A DNA stretch of 64,000 nucleotides from Kiloniella laminariae DSM 19542 (GTDB lineage: Bacteria; Pseudomonadota; Alphaproteobacteria; Kiloniellales; Kiloniellaceae). Location: assembly GCF_000374005.1 (NCBI RefSeq), contig NZ_KB893166.1, positions 62,001 to 126,000 on the forward strand. The letters are read 5' to 3'. This document shows positions 36,076 to 46,123 of this stretch, in pieces (within the stretch, counting starts at the first letter, position 1; the number at the start of each line of letters is the position of its first letter). The notes below the pieces were generated by a model. The model saw only the letters and a list, made by a program, of their open reading frames with translations. It did not search any database and was not told the origin of the DNA. A program made the position numbers and the translations under genes.

Positions 36076-36939
36076 ATGACAGTTATTTTAGGCATCGTCA
36101 TCGTTATCGCTTGTGTAATTGGCGGCTATATGGCGGGCGGTGGGCATCTGGGTGTGCTCTGGCAACCCTTCGAGTTTGTTATTATTCTCGGCGCCGGGAT
36201 CGGTGCAACAATTTGTGCCAACACCAAAGCGACCTTGAAAGCGATTGGTGGTGCCTTTGGCCGCATGGTCAAGGGACCTGCCTACAGCAAGGCAGATTAT
36301 CTCGAACTGCTGTGCCTGCAATACCAGGTGTTTAAACTGGCAAAAACCAAAGGCATGCTGGCTCTTGAACAGCATGTAGAAAACCCTGGTGAATCCACGC
36401 TCTTTGCACAGTTCCCCAAATTTCATGGTGATCATCATGCCGTGGATTTTGTCTGTGATTACCTCCGACTCATGAGCCTTGGAGCCGACAAACCCCATGA
36501 AATCGAAAGCCTGATGGACCAGGAACTCGAGGTTCATCATTTGGAAGAAGCCAACGTTTCTAGCGCCCTCGCTGGATTAGGGGATGGGCTGCCAGCCCTC
36601 GGGATCGTCGCAGCCGTTCTTGGGGTGATTCATACCATGGGATCTATCAGTGAACCTCCTGAAATTCTTGGAAAGCTGATTGGCGCGGCTCTGGTGGGTA
36701 CCTTTTCCGGGATTCTTGCATCCTATGGCTTTGTTGCTCCAATGGCTTCTGCATTTACCCGAGTTGCCGAAGAAGATACCCGCTATTACGAATGCTTGAA
36801 GGCAGGAATTCTGGCTCATATGGCAGGAAATGCACCGACAGTATCCGTAGAATATGCCAGAAAGACCCTGATGTCTCATGTGCGGCCCAGCTTCTATGAA
36901 GTTGAAGAAGCTGCAAATGGTTTGCCACAGCCGGGCTAA
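36076..36939 (+). CDS. motA: flagellar motor stator protein MotA
   Basis: Stator subunit that with MotB forms the proton channel driving the flagellum. 287 residues, four membrane helices (two at 2-50, two at ~165-230). The cytoplasmic loop carries FPKFHGDHHAVDFVCDYLR, and the conserved GLGDGLPALGIVAAVLGVI begins helix 3. It is followed 67 nt later by motB. Confidence 0.96.
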   Translation: MTVILGIVIVIACVIGGYMAGGGHLGVLWQPFEFVIILGAGIGATICANTKATLKAIGGAFGRMVKGPAYSKADYLELLCLQYQVFKLAKTKGMLALEQHVENPGESTLFAQFPKFHGDHHAVDFVCDYLRLMSLGADKPHEIESLMDQELEVHHLEEANVSSALAGLGDGLPALGIVAAVLGVIHTMGSISEPPEILGKLIGAALVGTFSGILASYGFVAPMASAFTRVAEEDTRYYECLKAGILAHMAGNAPTVSVEYARKTLMSHVRPSFYEVEEAANGLPQPG

Positions 36940-37006
36940 AAACATCTTATTTCCGTCTAACTTCTCAACAATACTCTTAGCAATCAAATAAAGCCGGAAA
37001 GACAGG

Positions 37007-37975
37007 ATGGCCGAAGAAGGACAAGGCGAAATCATTATCAAAAAGGTCAAGAAGGGCGGCCATGGTGGACACCATGGCGGGGCCTGGAAAGTGGCCTATG
37101 CTGATTTCGTGACCGCAATGATGGCTTTTTTCCTGCTTTTATGGCTGCTCAACGCGACTACAGAAGAGCAAAAGCTGGGCATTGCAGACTATTTTGCCCC
37201 CTCTTCAAATATCTCAAAATCTACCAGTGGCTCAGACGGACTTTTGGGTGGCCAGTCAATTTCCAAAGATGGCGCTCTGGTTTCTCAATTCTCCAGCGTG
37301 GGCGTCCAGATGCAACTGCCCCCGGAAGAGGAAAGCGAGCAAACAGATCCCGATGCTGAAAAAGACCCTCTTAAAGGAGAAGGCGCAGCAGATGATGAGC
37401 AACTTGAAGAATTTAGACGGGAACAGGAACGCAAACAGTTTGAAGAAACAGCCATTGCTCTGAAAACGGCCATTGCCCAAAACCCCGACCTTTCAGGCCT
37501 GGAAGACAACCTTCTGATAGACCAGACCCCGGAAGGCCTGCGTATTCAATTGGTGGATCAGCACGGGACATCCATGTTCCCGAGCGGTAGCTCGAATATG
37601 CTGGGACATACCGAAAAACTCCTCAAGCTCGTGGCTGATGCAGTCAAGGATATTGATCAGCAAATCGCCATCAAGGGGCACACCGATGCAACGCCCTATA
37701 GTACCGCTAATGGTTATACAAACTGGGAACTCTCAGCGGACCGCGCTAACGCCAGCCGCCGAGCTTTGATCAACGCCGGCTTTAAAGCTGAACGTGTTGC
37801 CTCAGTCGAAGGGCTCGCCGCAACAGAACCACTCGACCCCGAACACCCAAATGCAGAGGTCAACCGAAGAATCTCCATTATCCTGTTAAAAGACCTGCAG
37901 GAAGCCCCGGCCAGCAAACCTAAAAATTCAGGTAGAACGCTTGAAGTCGATAACCTTTCTGCATCACCCAATTAG
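37007..37975 (+). CDS. motB: flagellar motor stator protein MotB
   Basis: Peptidoglycan-anchored stator partner of MotA. 322 residues: a basic, Gly/His-rich N-terminus, one membrane helix with the proton-carrying Asp33 in AYADFVTAMMAFFLLLWLL, then a long acidic linker (residues ~100-145). The OmpA-like domain has the peptidoglycan-binding IKGHTDATPYS and ELSADRANASRRAL segments (from ~225). Paired with motA as usual. Confidence 0.96.
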   Translation: MAEEGQGEIIIKKVKKGGHGGHHGGAWKVAYADFVTAMMAFFLLLWLLNATTEEQKLGIADYFAPSSNISKSTSGSDGLLGGQSISKDGALVSQFSSVGVQMQLPPEEESEQTDPDAEKDPLKGEGAADDEQLEEFRREQERKQFEETAIALKTAIAQNPDLSGLEDNLLIDQTPEGLRIQLVDQHGTSMFPSGSSNMLGHTEKLLKLVADAVKDIDQQIAIKGHTDATPYSTANGYTNWELSADRANASRRALINAGFKAERVASVEGLAATEPLDPEHPNAEVNRRISIILLKDLQEAPASKPKNSGRTLEVDNLSASPN

Positions 37976-38054
37976 AGTTTCAAAGCGAGACAACTGCACC
38001 GAAAAATTCTTTCTGGATCTTGCATATCTCTTTTGTGATACCTATGTCAGCCTT

Positions 38055-38552
38055 ATGAAAGAACTTCCGTCACTCAGCTTGAAAGCCTCTGAGAGGCAAA
38101 TCACCCTCACTGTTCGCCCGAGCGATGTGGAAGGTGTTCCCCTGAAGCGGGCTCTCGCTTATCTTATTGATTTTTGCTTTCTCGCTGTTCTGGGGGTCGC
38201 AGCCTTTGTTGCCGGGATGATTATCAACATCATCTCCCTCTGGCTGCTCTCGCCTTTGGTCGCCATAGCTCTGGCTTTGCTCCCCCTGGCCTATCACAGT
38301 TATTTCCTGTCCCAAAAAGGTGCCACGCCCGGAATGAAAATCATGGATATCAGGATGGTGACACTTGAAGGCAAGAAACCATCGTTGCTTCATGCCGCAA
38401 TAACCACCGTAATTTTCTATGTCACGGTTCCTGTTACCAGTTTTCTGATCCTGCTGGTTATCCTTTTCAATGATGAACAACGGACATTGCACGACATTTT
38501 GACAGGGACAATCGTGATTCGAGAACAGGCCGTTTTCGAAAACCTGCATTAA
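38055..38552 (+). CDS. RDD family membrane protein
   Basis: 165 residues. After a short N-terminus comes the RDD-type region (RALAYLIDFCFLAVLGVAAF), then a second and third hydrophobic segment (to ~ residue 75 and 115-140) and GATPGMKIMDIRMVTLEG, which is the RDD family signature. Function is not established; some members are ion antiporters. The ATG at 38055 has no strong ribosome site, and the open frame begins earlier inside motB. Confidence 0.85.
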   Translation: MKELPSLSLKASERQITLTVRPSDVEGVPLKRALAYLIDFCFLAVLGVAAFVAGMIINIISLWLLSPLVAIALALLPLAYHSYFLSQKGATPGMKIMDIRMVTLEGKKPSLLHAAITTVIFYVTVPVTSFLILLVILFNDEQRTLHDILTGTIVIREQAVFENLH

Positions 38553-38751
38553 GAAATTCTCAATGTGGGATTATAAGCATTTGTGTCTCAAGACTTTCCC
38601 TCACTCTTTTGAGAATAAAACATCCCGACAGCCATAATTTTGCCTCAAGCCCCTCTTATTCAATGAACAAGTTTTTCGTCTGGTCATTGACAGGGATACC
38701 CGTTAAAAACGGACGGTAATCATTAACGCCCAATTTCAAAGAAACCTCATC

Positions 38752-39531
38752 ATGCAATGCGATCTGATCGGAACACGCTGGCAACCCAGAAACCTGGTTT
38801 TGTCTTTTGGCCTCGCAATCCTAATCGGCCTTTCTTATATCTGGGAACCAACCAGCGAACTCTGGCGCGCGATCAGCACTGATTTTTTCTATATCGTAAA
38901 TGGCAGTCTAAGCTGGGGCGAAACCTGGCAGACTATCTGGGCCGCAACCAACACACCACTTTCTGACAAACTCAACGGTCTCGTCATGGCGATTCCCTGT
39001 CTCTGGTATGTCACCTGTGACCGCAGCCGTCCGCTCAATCTCCGTCTCGCACATATGCTTGTCATGGGTATCGCCATTGTGGTTGGCGTTTATTTTGCTA
39101 AACATGCCTTCAGAGAATATGAATCCCTCAGTCCTTCCCTGGTTCTTACCCCCTTTAATGACCTGACACAGCTTGTTCCCTGGCTACCGTCGAAGGTCAG
39201 CGCAGATGATAGCTTTCCGGGAAATCATGCTGTTGTTGCAGGAATTTACGGGTTCTTCTTTGCCATTGCCATTGGCCGAAAATACTTCTGGCTTGCTCTG
39301 CCGATTGCCCTGATGGGCGGGACAGCCCGTGCGGTTGCCGGAGCCCATTGGCTTTCGGACCTGTTCGTCGGTGGCGCGATCCATATTCTCCCGCTTCTGG
39401 CTCTCGCCTTTGCAACACCAGCCATCCGCTGGACACAAAATTTCCTTGATACTCTGGCCGATGTCCTGCTCTTGAATCTTCCAAGCGGGCTGACAAAACC
39501 TTTTGTCAAACTGGTCCAAAAAATAAGCTGA
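38752..39531 (+). CDS. PAP2 family phosphatase
   Basis: Membrane phosphatase probably acting on lipid phosphates such as undecaprenyl pyrophosphate. 259 residues with six predicted helices. PAP2 motif 2 is SFPGNHA (residues 154-160) and motif 3 is ARAVAGAHWLSD with Arg193, His199 and Asp203. Motif 1 (KHAFREYESLSP) is loose compared with the usual KX6RP. Substrate uncertain. Confidence 0.88.
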   Translation: MQCDLIGTRWQPRNLVLSFGLAILIGLSYIWEPTSELWRAISTDFFYIVNGSLSWGETWQTIWAATNTPLSDKLNGLVMAIPCLWYVTCDRSRPLNLRLAHMLVMGIAIVVGVYFAKHAFREYESLSPSLVLTPFNDLTQLVPWLPSKVSADDSFPGNHAVVAGIYGFFFAIAIGRKYFWLALPIALMGGTARAVAGAHWLSDLFVGGAIHILPLLALAFATPAIRWTQNFLDTLADVLLLNLPSGLTKPFVKLVQKIS

Positions 39532-39547
39532 TTGCGACAGATCAATG

Positions 39548-39582
39548 GAGGAGTCCTTGATACAATAAGGGCTCCTCTTCTT
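39548..39582 (+). terminator. terminator after the PAP2 gene
   Basis: GAGGAG-T-CCTT (39548-39558) pairs with AAGG-G-CTCCTC (39567-39577), 11 bp with one wobble, then TTCTTG. It lies 16 nt after the stop codon. Confidence 0.6.
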
Positions 39583-39677
39583 GAACAGCCTTCACAGAAC
39601 CTCTAGACTTCTTTATTCCGGTAACAAACGGACCTGATCAATAAAGCCCACCTGGCAAACAAGAAAACTGACAATAT

Positions 39678-40385
39678 ATGGTATTTACCAGGCCACAGCT
39701 TTTTTTCACTACGCCTCCCTCTCCCTGCCCTTACAAGGAGGGCGAACTCGAACAAAAGCTTGTCACCGAGATCACCGGTGACGAGGCGGTACAGCAATAC
39801 AACCTCATGATCCGAGCTGGCTTTAGGCGCAGCCATAATTTTCTCTACCGCCCACATTATGAACGTCCGGATTATTGCCTGTCTGTCAGAATACGTGTCA
39901 CAGATTTTAACCTGCGCAAATCACAACGCCGGATCTGGAACCGGAATGCTGGTATCATTCTCTCCCAGACTAGAGCCATAGCAACTGAAGAACAGTTTGC
40001 TCTGTTTAAAGAGTACGTCACCAATCGTCATGGCGATGGCGACATGAAAGATATGAACTGGAACGATTATAGAGATATGGTCGAATGCAGCTTTGTCGAT
40101 ACAGAAATAATCGAATATCGTACAAAGGATGACGAGTTACTTGCCGCTTGCCTTGTCGATTGGGTTCATGATGGTGTTTCAGCAGTTTACAGCTTTTTTA
40201 AAACCACAGAGCCTGATCTCGGCCTGGGCAGCTATATCATCCTGTCTCTCGTCGATTTGGCCCGTCAGCAGAAGCTGCCTTTTGTCTACCTGGGATACTG
40301 GATCAAAGAATCTCCCAAAATGGCATATAAATCAAAATTCCAGCCGCTAGAATCCTTCAAAGCCGGGAACTGGCAGGAAATATAA
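39678..40385 (+). CDS. bpt: aspartate/glutamate leucyltransferase
   Basis: Transfers leucine from Leu-tRNA to proteins beginning with Asp or Glu, marking them for ClpAP degradation (N-degron pathway). 235 residues with N-terminal FFTTPPSPCPY, MIRAGFRRSHNFLYRPHY, and the C-terminal LGYWIKESPKMAYKSKFQPLE; these match the Bpt/ATE1 family. It stands alone with long flanking spaces. Confidence 0.94.
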   Translation: MVFTRPQLFFTTPPSPCPYKEGELEQKLVTEITGDEAVQQYNLMIRAGFRRSHNFLYRPHYERPDYCLSVRIRVTDFNLRKSQRRIWNRNAGIILSQTRAIATEEQFALFKEYVTNRHGDGDMKDMNWNDYRDMVECSFVDTEIIEYRTKDDELLAACLVDWVHDGVSAVYSFFKTTEPDLGLGSYIILSLVDLARQQKLPFVYLGYWIKESPKMAYKSKFQPLESFKAGNWQEI

Positions 40386-40868
40386 ATCCTGTTAATCGCA
40401 TGGAAGATGCTCAGGATACTTCAGCATAAAATTATCATGAAATGACCTGATTCCTTCTAGGTTTTTTGATTTTCCGGTTCTGGAATCTCTGAAGTTTTCC
40501 TGGCACAAACTTGTCGAGAGTAGCGCCTGTTACGCTTGTTTCGCATCTGTCAAAAATACCTTTTGGCCAATAATCAAAATGTATAAACAGCGAATCCATA
40601 GAAAATAAAAATAATCATCAAAAAAAATCTACACAAACATAATTATTACAAATAGATAACACCGCTCTTTTACAAGAAAGATTTTTCGATTAAATGGGAA
40701 AAATTTTTTACACTCCATTGCAAAATACTCAATCTGAGCTACCATTTGGATAACAAAATACATCCTAAGATAACGTTTTTCACAACGATCACCCATAATG
40801 ATATCAATGAAAACATTGAATAAAATGGGAAATAATCACTTATTATCGCACAACCTGGGGGCGGGGGT
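40386..40868. other. AT-rich intergenic region upstream of the pot operon
   Basis: 483 nt without a supported gene, very AT-rich from about 40580 to 40850. It must hold the potA promoter; many TATAAT-like words make it impossible to choose one by eye. A GGGGGCGGGGG stretch immediately before the potA ATG gives a G-rich ribosome site. Confidence 0.5.
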
Positions 40869-41966
40869 ATGAGAGACAACACCGATAACATCGCGATTTC
40901 CGTTCGCGGGGTGAGCAAAATATTTGACGAAGGAGTTAATGCTTTTGTTGCCCTGGATAATGTCTCTCTTGATATCGGCTCCAATGAGTTCTTTACCCTG
41001 CTTGGCCCCTCCGGCTGTGGCAAGACAACATTGCTCCGTCTGATTGCAGGCTTTGAACAACCCAGCCAGGGACAAATTCTTTTAAACGGAGAAAATCTTG
41101 AGCAACTGCCCCCCTTCAAGCGGCCTGTGAATACAGTTTTCCAGAATTACGCTCTTTTTCCCCACATGACGATTGCTCAAAACATTGCTTTTGGACTGGA
41201 AATGCTGGGACGCCCTCGCCAGGAAATCAATTCGACCGTCGATGAAATGCTTGAACTGGTGCAGATGAAAGCTCTGGCTGATCGCCGCATCACCCAGATC
41301 TCGGGCGGGCAACAGCAACGTGTAGCCCTTGCCAGAGCCCTTGCCCCGAAACCCAAAGTACTCCTTCTTGACGAACCCCTCTCTGCACTGGACCTGCAGC
41401 TGCGCAAGGATATGCAGATCGAGCTGAAACGGCTGCAACTCGAAACCGGGATCACTTTTATCTTTGTCACACATGACCAGGAAGAGGCCCTGACCATGTC
41501 TGACAGAATTGCCGTCATGCAAGGTGGGCACATTCTCCAGATTGGTTCTCCTCGTGATATCTATGAGCACCCACAGCACCGCTTTGTCGCCGGTTTTATC
41601 GGCGAAATAAATCTCCTGAGAGCAACAACAGGAAAAGCGACCCCCGAAGGACTTGAGCTCCGGTTGGGTGAAATGCGTGGTCTTGAAGCAAAAGCAAAGA
41701 AGCAGGTTTCCTCTGGCGCAAAGCTAACTCTGGCCATCAGACCCGAACGTATTTTGCTGGCTGGCCAAGACAAAGAACCCCTCACGGGCAAACTGACCAA
41801 TGTCGTCTATCATGGAACAGACACACTCTACCATTTCGACCTCCCCGACGGTCAGGCCATGCGGGCCAGACGACAGAATAGTGACAAAACCGGTCCCGAA
41901 TGGAAAATCGGAGATACCATCAGCTGGTCAGCAAAACCAGATTCCATAGCTGTTCTGGAGGACTGA
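40869..41966 (+). CDS. potA: polyamine-type ABC transporter, ATP-binding protein
   Basis: ATPase of a spermidine/putrescine-type importer. 365 residues: Walker [10 protein letters not shown] (near residue 44), Q-loop [12 protein letters not shown], signature [15 protein letters not shown], Walker [14 protein letters not shown]-loop [14 protein letters not shown], then a C-terminal TOBE domain. First gene of potABCD; potB starts three bases after its stop. Confidence 0.93.
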   Translation: MRDNTDNIAISVRGVSKIFDEGVNAFVALDNVSLDIGSNEFFTLLGPSGCGKTTLLRLIAGFEQPSQGQILLNGENLEQLPPFKRPVNTVFQNYALFPHMTIAQNIAFGLEMLGRPRQEINSTVDEMLELVQMKALADRRITQISGGQQQRVALARALAPKPKVLLLDEPLSALDLQLRKDMQIELKRLQLETGITFIFVTHDQEEALTMSDRIAVMQGGHILQIGSPRDIYEHPQHRFVAGFIGEINLLRATTGKATPEGLELRLGEMRGLEAKAKKQVSSGAKLTLAIRPERILLAGQDKEPLTGKLTNVVYHGTDTLYHFDLPDGQAMRARRQNSDKTGPEWKIGDTISWSAKPDSIAVLED

Positions 41967-41969
41967 CTG

Positions 41970-42866
41970 ATGGCTGGACGCTTGTCTCGAACAAAAATAC
42001 GCGCTCTCCTGATTGGCCCTGCTGCCGCTGTAATTGGCATCTTTGTTGTAATCCCGCTGATGCTTATGGCCTGGATTTCCATTCAGGGAAGAGATTATTC
42101 AGGGGGCGTCATCTGGGGCGAGCTTTCCGGAGAGGCCTACCTGAGGATGATATTTGAACGGGAACTCGATGATAGCCTTGCCGTCAATTTCAACTATGTC
42201 CTGATTATATTGCGCTCAGTATGGCTATCGTTCCTGACCACCGTCATCTCTCTGCTCGTCGGTTTTCCTACGGCACTTTTTATGGCAACCCGCACACCGA
42301 AGTGGAAAGCCATTCTGGTATTTATGGTCACCTTGCCTTTCTGGACCAATCTTCTCGTGCGTAACTATGCCTGGATACTGCTGCTGCGGGATCATGGTGC
42401 AATCAATGGCACACTGAGCTGGCTGGGCATTATTTCCGAGCCCCTGCCCCTGCTCCACACCCAGCTCGCAGTTGCGATTGGCCTGACCTATTCCTTTCTG
42501 CCCTTTATGGTTCTCCCCATCTACGCAAGTCTCGAAAAAATGGATCTTCGGCTGGTTGAATCCGCCTTTGATCTCTATGCCACCCGCTTGATGACGCTGC
42601 GACGCATCATTATTCCCCTGGCAGTCCCCGGTATAGTTGCCGGTTGTATTCTGGTCTTTGTTCCTTCTCTGGGAGCTTACGTAACACCCGAGCTGCTCGG
42701 GGGCGGAAAAACCCTGATGATCGGCAATCTGATTGGTTTGCAGTTTGGTGCCGCCCGTAACTGGCCGTTTGGGGCTGCTCTGGGTATCCTGCTTCTCGCA
42801 CTGGTTATGATCTCCCTGACATTTTATGCCCTCAAACTTAAAAATACCGGGGGGAACACACAATGA
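41970..42866 (+). CDS. potB: polyamine-type ABC transporter permease (PotB-like)
   Basis: 298 residues with six membrane helices. The ABC permease EAA-like loop is ESAFDLYATRLMTLRRIIIPLAVPG (partly quoted) near residues 195-220. LPFWTNLLVRNYAWILLLRD is a strong PotB signature. It overlaps potC by four bases. Confidence 0.92.
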   Translation: MAGRLSRTKIRALLIGPAAAVIGIFVVIPLMLMAWISIQGRDYSGGVIWGELSGEAYLRMIFERELDDSLAVNFNYVLIILRSVWLSFLTTVISLLVGFPTALFMATRTPKWKAILVFMVTLPFWTNLLVRNYAWILLLRDHGAINGTLSWLGIISEPLPLLHTQLAVAIGLTYSFLPFMVLPIYASLEKMDLRLVESAFDLYATRLMTLRRIIIPLAVPGIVAGCILVFVPSLGAYVTPELLGGGKTLMIGNLIGLQFGAARNWPFGAALGILLLALVMISLTFYALKLKNTGGNTQ

Positions 42867-43669
42867 GCAACGGCACCAAACACGTTGGAAACGCCCGACA
42901 CTGGCCCGGTATGCTGCTCGCAACAGCATTCTTTTTTGCCTATGTCTACCTGCCGATCGTTATTCTGATTGCCTTGTCGTTTAATGAAAACCGGACCGTG
43001 ACAGTCTGGACCAGCTTTTCTTTTGACTGGTACAAAATGGCCTTTCAAAATCGGGATATTATCAATGCAGCAGGCAATTCACTGTTGATTGCTACTGTCG
43101 CCTCAACTACGGCAACAGTTATTGCAACACTGGCAGCGGTGCGAATGTCCGTTGATAACTTCAGGGGCAAGACTGTTTTCAGCGGATTAATCGCTCTTCC
43201 GATAACCGTACCCGAAATTGTGCCCGCTGTAGCAACCCTGATGTTCTTTGCCAGCCTGGGGGTAACTCTTGGACTGGGAACGGTAATTATCGCCCATATC
43301 GCCTTTTGTATTCCCTTTGCCTATCTCCCTATCCGCGCCCGTCTGGAAGGCATGGACCCCAGACTGGTAGAGGCGGCAACAGATCTTTATGCCAGTCCGG
43401 TAAAGGCCTTCTTCAAGGTAACACTGCCCCTGCTCCTGCCTGGTATCCTCTCGGGAATGGTTCTGGCCTTCATTATTTCGCTTGATGATTTTGTGACGAC
43501 CTTCTTTTTGGGAGGAGCTGGCTCAACCACCCTGCCAATTTACATTTTCGGCTTGGTAAAAACCGGGGTCACGCCAGAAGTCAATGCCATCTCGTCTCTC
43601 ATGCTTTTATTATCAATTTCTTTGGTTTCGCTTTCTCTTTTTCTTGGGCGAGACCAATCACGGAAGTGA
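42863..43669 (+). CDS. potC: polyamine-type ABC transporter permease (PotC-like)
   Basis: 268 residues with six membrane helices, YLPIVILIALSFNENRT at the start, and the EAA loop EAATDLYASPVKAFFKVTLPL near residues 170-190. ISLDDFVTTFFLGG is a PotC signature. Starts inside the potB stop (ATGA). Confidence 0.92.
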   Translation: MSNGTKHVGNARHWPGMLLATAFFFAYVYLPIVILIALSFNENRTVTVWTSFSFDWYKMAFQNRDIINAAGNSLLIATVASTTATVIATLAAVRMSVDNFRGKTVFSGLIALPITVPEIVPAVATLMFFASLGVTLGLGTVIIAHIAFCIPFAYLPIRARLEGMDPRLVEAATDLYASPVKAFFKVTLPLLLPGILSGMVLAFIISLDDFVTTFFLGGAGSTTLPIYIFGLVKTGVTPEVNAISSLMLLLSISLVSLSLFLGRDQSRK

Positions 43670-43734
43670 CAGGCCCGAGCGTAAGTACTGTACCTGTCCA
43701 GACTTAGACACCGTCCTAATTCATGGAGAATATT

Positions 43735-44793
43735 ATGAGTAAAAAGTACATAAAACCCTCTCACCTGGCCTTATCCGTTGGACTTTTCTCAGCTTCTTTT
43801 TCCGGCTCCGCTCTCGCTGCTGGTGAACTTCATCTATATAACTGGTCCAATTATTTCCCCCCCACACTCCTGGAACTCTACGAAAAGGAAACCGGTACAA
43901 AGGTAACCATCGACAGCTATGCTTCTGAGGATGACCTCCTTGCAAAACTTCAGGCTGGCGGGGGCGGGTACGATGTCATTTTCCCCGGAGCATCCACATT
44001 GGGAATCATGGTAGAAAAGGGGATGCTGGCAAATGCAGGCATCAACGAAATGGAGAATTTCAGCAATCTCCTTGCCCCGTTCCAGACCATCGCCGGGGAT
44101 GAAAACCGTAAATACTCTGCTCCCTATATGTGGGGGACCACAGGTTTCACCTATGATCCGGCCAGTGTTCCTGGCGGCAATCTGGAGGAAAGCTGGAAAG
44201 AACTTTTTGAGCCAAGAGACGAGCTCAAAGGCAAAATCGCCATGCTCAACGAAATGACGGATGTCTGGAATTCCGCAGCCTATTACAAAGGGATCGACAA
44301 ATGTACAGAAGACCCTGCAGAAGCACAGGAAATCCTCGACTTGCTTATGGCCCAAAAGCCTGACGTCAAGCTCTATTCCAGTGAAGGCACAATTGACCGT
44401 ATGATTGCCGGGGAAGTCCCCCTTCACATGCAATGGAATGGTGCCGCCCACCGTGTCAAAGCCAAAAAACCTGACGTAGTTTATGTCTATCCAAAAGAGG
44501 GAACCTCTTTCTGGGTCGATAACATGGCCATTCCCAAAGACGCACCAAACATGGACGAAGCCAAGGCCTTCATCAACTGGATGATGCGTCCTGATATTGC
44601 AGCCGAAGCCTCAAACTACACCGGCTATTCCAACGCGGTGAAGGGATCAGGCGAGTTTCTCAAGGAGGATCTGAAAGCTGACCCGGCTGTCAATACACCT
44701 GAAAACTACAGCGACCGCCTCCGAGCATACAAATCCTGCTCACCAAAATCCAAAGATCTGCGTGAAAAGGTCTGGACCAAACTGAAGTCCTGA
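43735..44793 (+). CDS. potD: polyamine-type ABC transporter periplasmic binding protein
   Basis: 352 residues with a Sec signal peptide (cleavage near ALAAGE), then ELHLYNWSNYFPPTLLELYE, as in PotD/PotF. Later segments such as PYMWGTTGFTYDP and SFWVDNMAIPKDAPN match the family. The ATG at 43735 has GGAG six bases upstream and is preferred over one four codons earlier. Ligand could be spermidine, putrescine or a related amine. Confidence 0.93.
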   Translation: MSKKYIKPSHLALSVGLFSASFSGSALAAGELHLYNWSNYFPPTLLELYEKETGTKVTIDSYASEDDLLAKLQAGGGGYDVIFPGASTLGIMVEKGMLANAGINEMENFSNLLAPFQTIAGDENRKYSAPYMWGTTGFTYDPASVPGGNLEESWKELFEPRDELKGKIAMLNEMTDVWNSAAYYKGIDKCTEDPAEAQEILDLLMAQKPDVKLYSSEGTIDRMIAGEVPLHMQWNGAAHRVKAKKPDVVYVYPKEGTSFWVDNMAIPKDAPNMDEAKAFINWMMRPDIAAEASNYTGYSNAVKGSGEFLKEDLKADPAVNTPENYSDRLRAYKSCSPKSKDLREKVWTKLKS

Positions 44794-44807
44794 TACCAGC
44801 TAACCAC

Positions 44808-44841
44808 GGCAGCCAGAAACCTCATCGGGTTTCCGGCTGCC
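44808..44841 (+). other. strong hairpin between potD and the NylB-like gene
   Basis: GGCAGCC-A-GAAACC pairs with GGGTTTC-C-GGCTGCC (44808-44821 with 44827-44841), 13 bp with one mismatch, without a U-run. It may protect or end the potABCD message before the next gene. Confidence 0.55.
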
Positions 44842-44874
44842 CACATCAAAAAGAAACTCCATATAAAAAAATCC

Positions 44875-46053
44875 ATGACAGAATTCAAAAAAAAATACGG
44901 GTTCAACCGCTCTGCTGTGACTTTGGAAAACTGGCGGCAAAGACCATACAGTACCTGGTCTTTCCAGCACGCGAACGAGATCGTTCCCTCTGCAGTTATC
45001 CCCAGAGATCCCGACAGCGTTCTGTCCCCCGAGCAAACGACTTCTGACTTTGCGGAACAGAAAATCACGATCAAAGAACAAAAACTTTCTGTTGAAAATT
45101 TCCTGAAGCAATCAGAAACCGATATCTGCCTGGTAAACAAAGCCCGCAAAAGGATCTTGTCCTGGCAGGCTCCTCATGCCTGTGCTCATAAACCCCATAT
45201 CATTTTCTCAATATCAAAGTCTTTCACCGGCATTCTTGCCGGACAGTTGGTAGATGCGGGATCTCTGGATCTAGAGAAAACCGTCGGTTATTATCTGCCC
45301 GAGGCAAAATCCAGCGGCTTTGCTGACTGCTCCCTTCAACATCTCCTCGACATGCGTGTCAGTATCCGCTTCTCGGAAGAATATCTAAATCAAGACGGCG
45401 ACTACGCCAGATACCGCCGGGCAACAGCCTGGAACCCGCGTTCAGCAGATCAAAAAGAAGAAGGCCTTGCGGAATTTCTCTTTTCCTTGCCGAAAAGACA
45501 GGCGCAACATGGTGGCCCCTTCCACTATCTTTCCCCTGCCTCAGACCTGCTTGGTCTGTTGGTCGAGCGTGTTGCCGGAGTTCCTTATAGCCAGCTTATG
45601 TCAGAAAATCTCTGGCAGCCGTTAAAGGCAGAACATAACGCCATGATCACTCTTGATCACCTCGGGGCTCCACGAGGTGCCGGTGGTATTTCTGTTCACG
45701 CAGAAGACCTGTTGCGCCTTGGAGAGATGTTGCGTCTGGGAGGCCAGATAAATAACAAGCAGATCGTCTCCCAACGATGGCTTGATGACATGCTTTCTGC
45801 TGGAGACGCCAAAGCCTGGAAACAAGGGAATTTTGCGGATTTTCTCCCGGAAGGACGTTACAGGAATCAGTGGTATCAGCTTGATAGCCCCGACAAGGCT
45901 TTTCTTGCCGTTGGGATTCATGGCCAGTGGCTCTATGTGATTCCAGAAAAGGAGATTGTCATCGTCAAACTCTCGTCACAAAACTTGCCCCAAGACGATA
46001 CGCTCGACGCGGGTTGTCTCGAATTTTTCTCAGAAATCAACAAGATACTCTGA
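44875..46053 (+). CDS. NylB-like serine hydrolase (beta-lactamase fold)
   Basis: 392 residues, class C beta-lactamase/esterase fold. The SxxK motif is SISK with Ser112 and Lys115, and the tyrosine is Tyr218 in FHYLSPAS. This numbering and length are close to NylB, the 6-aminohexanoate-dimer hydrolase (catalytic Ser112, Lys115, Tyr215; comparison from memory). No signal peptide is seen, so it is cytoplasmic. It follows potD by 81 nt in the same direction, so a role in splitting an amide imported by the transporter is possible (inference). Confidence 0.85.
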   Translation: MTEFKKKYGFNRSAVTLENWRQRPYSTWSFQHANEIVPSAVIPRDPDSVLSPEQTTSDFAEQKITIKEQKLSVENFLKQSETDICLVNKARKRILSWQAPHACAHKPHIIFSISKSFTGILAGQLVDAGSLDLEKTVGYYLPEAKSSGFADCSLQHLLDMRVSIRFSEEYLNQDGDYARYRRATAWNPRSADQKEEGLAEFLFSLPKRQAQHGGPFHYLSPASDLLGLLVERVAGVPYSQLMSENLWQPLKAEHNAMITLDHLGAPRGAGGISVHAEDLLRLGEMLRLGGQINNKQIVSQRWLDDMLSAGDAKAWKQGNFADFLPEGRYRNQWYQLDSPDKAFLAVGIHGQWLYVIPEKEIVIVKLSSQNLPQDDTLDAGCLEFFSEINKIL

Positions 46054-46123
46054 GATTAATCGCCACAAGGCAGAGGGATTTCATTAAAATTTTTCAGAGA
46101 AACATGCGAGAGTGGCTGCCGCA

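Noticed and set aside
36076-38552. motAB region as part of a flagellar gene island
   Set aside because: Only motA and motB are present; neighbours are an EamA permease, an RDD protein and a PAP2 phosphatase.
40386-40868. Possible small RNA or riboswitch before potA
   Set aside because: AT-rich and repetitive in words, but I could not find a stable hairpin with a U-run or a known aptamer pattern.
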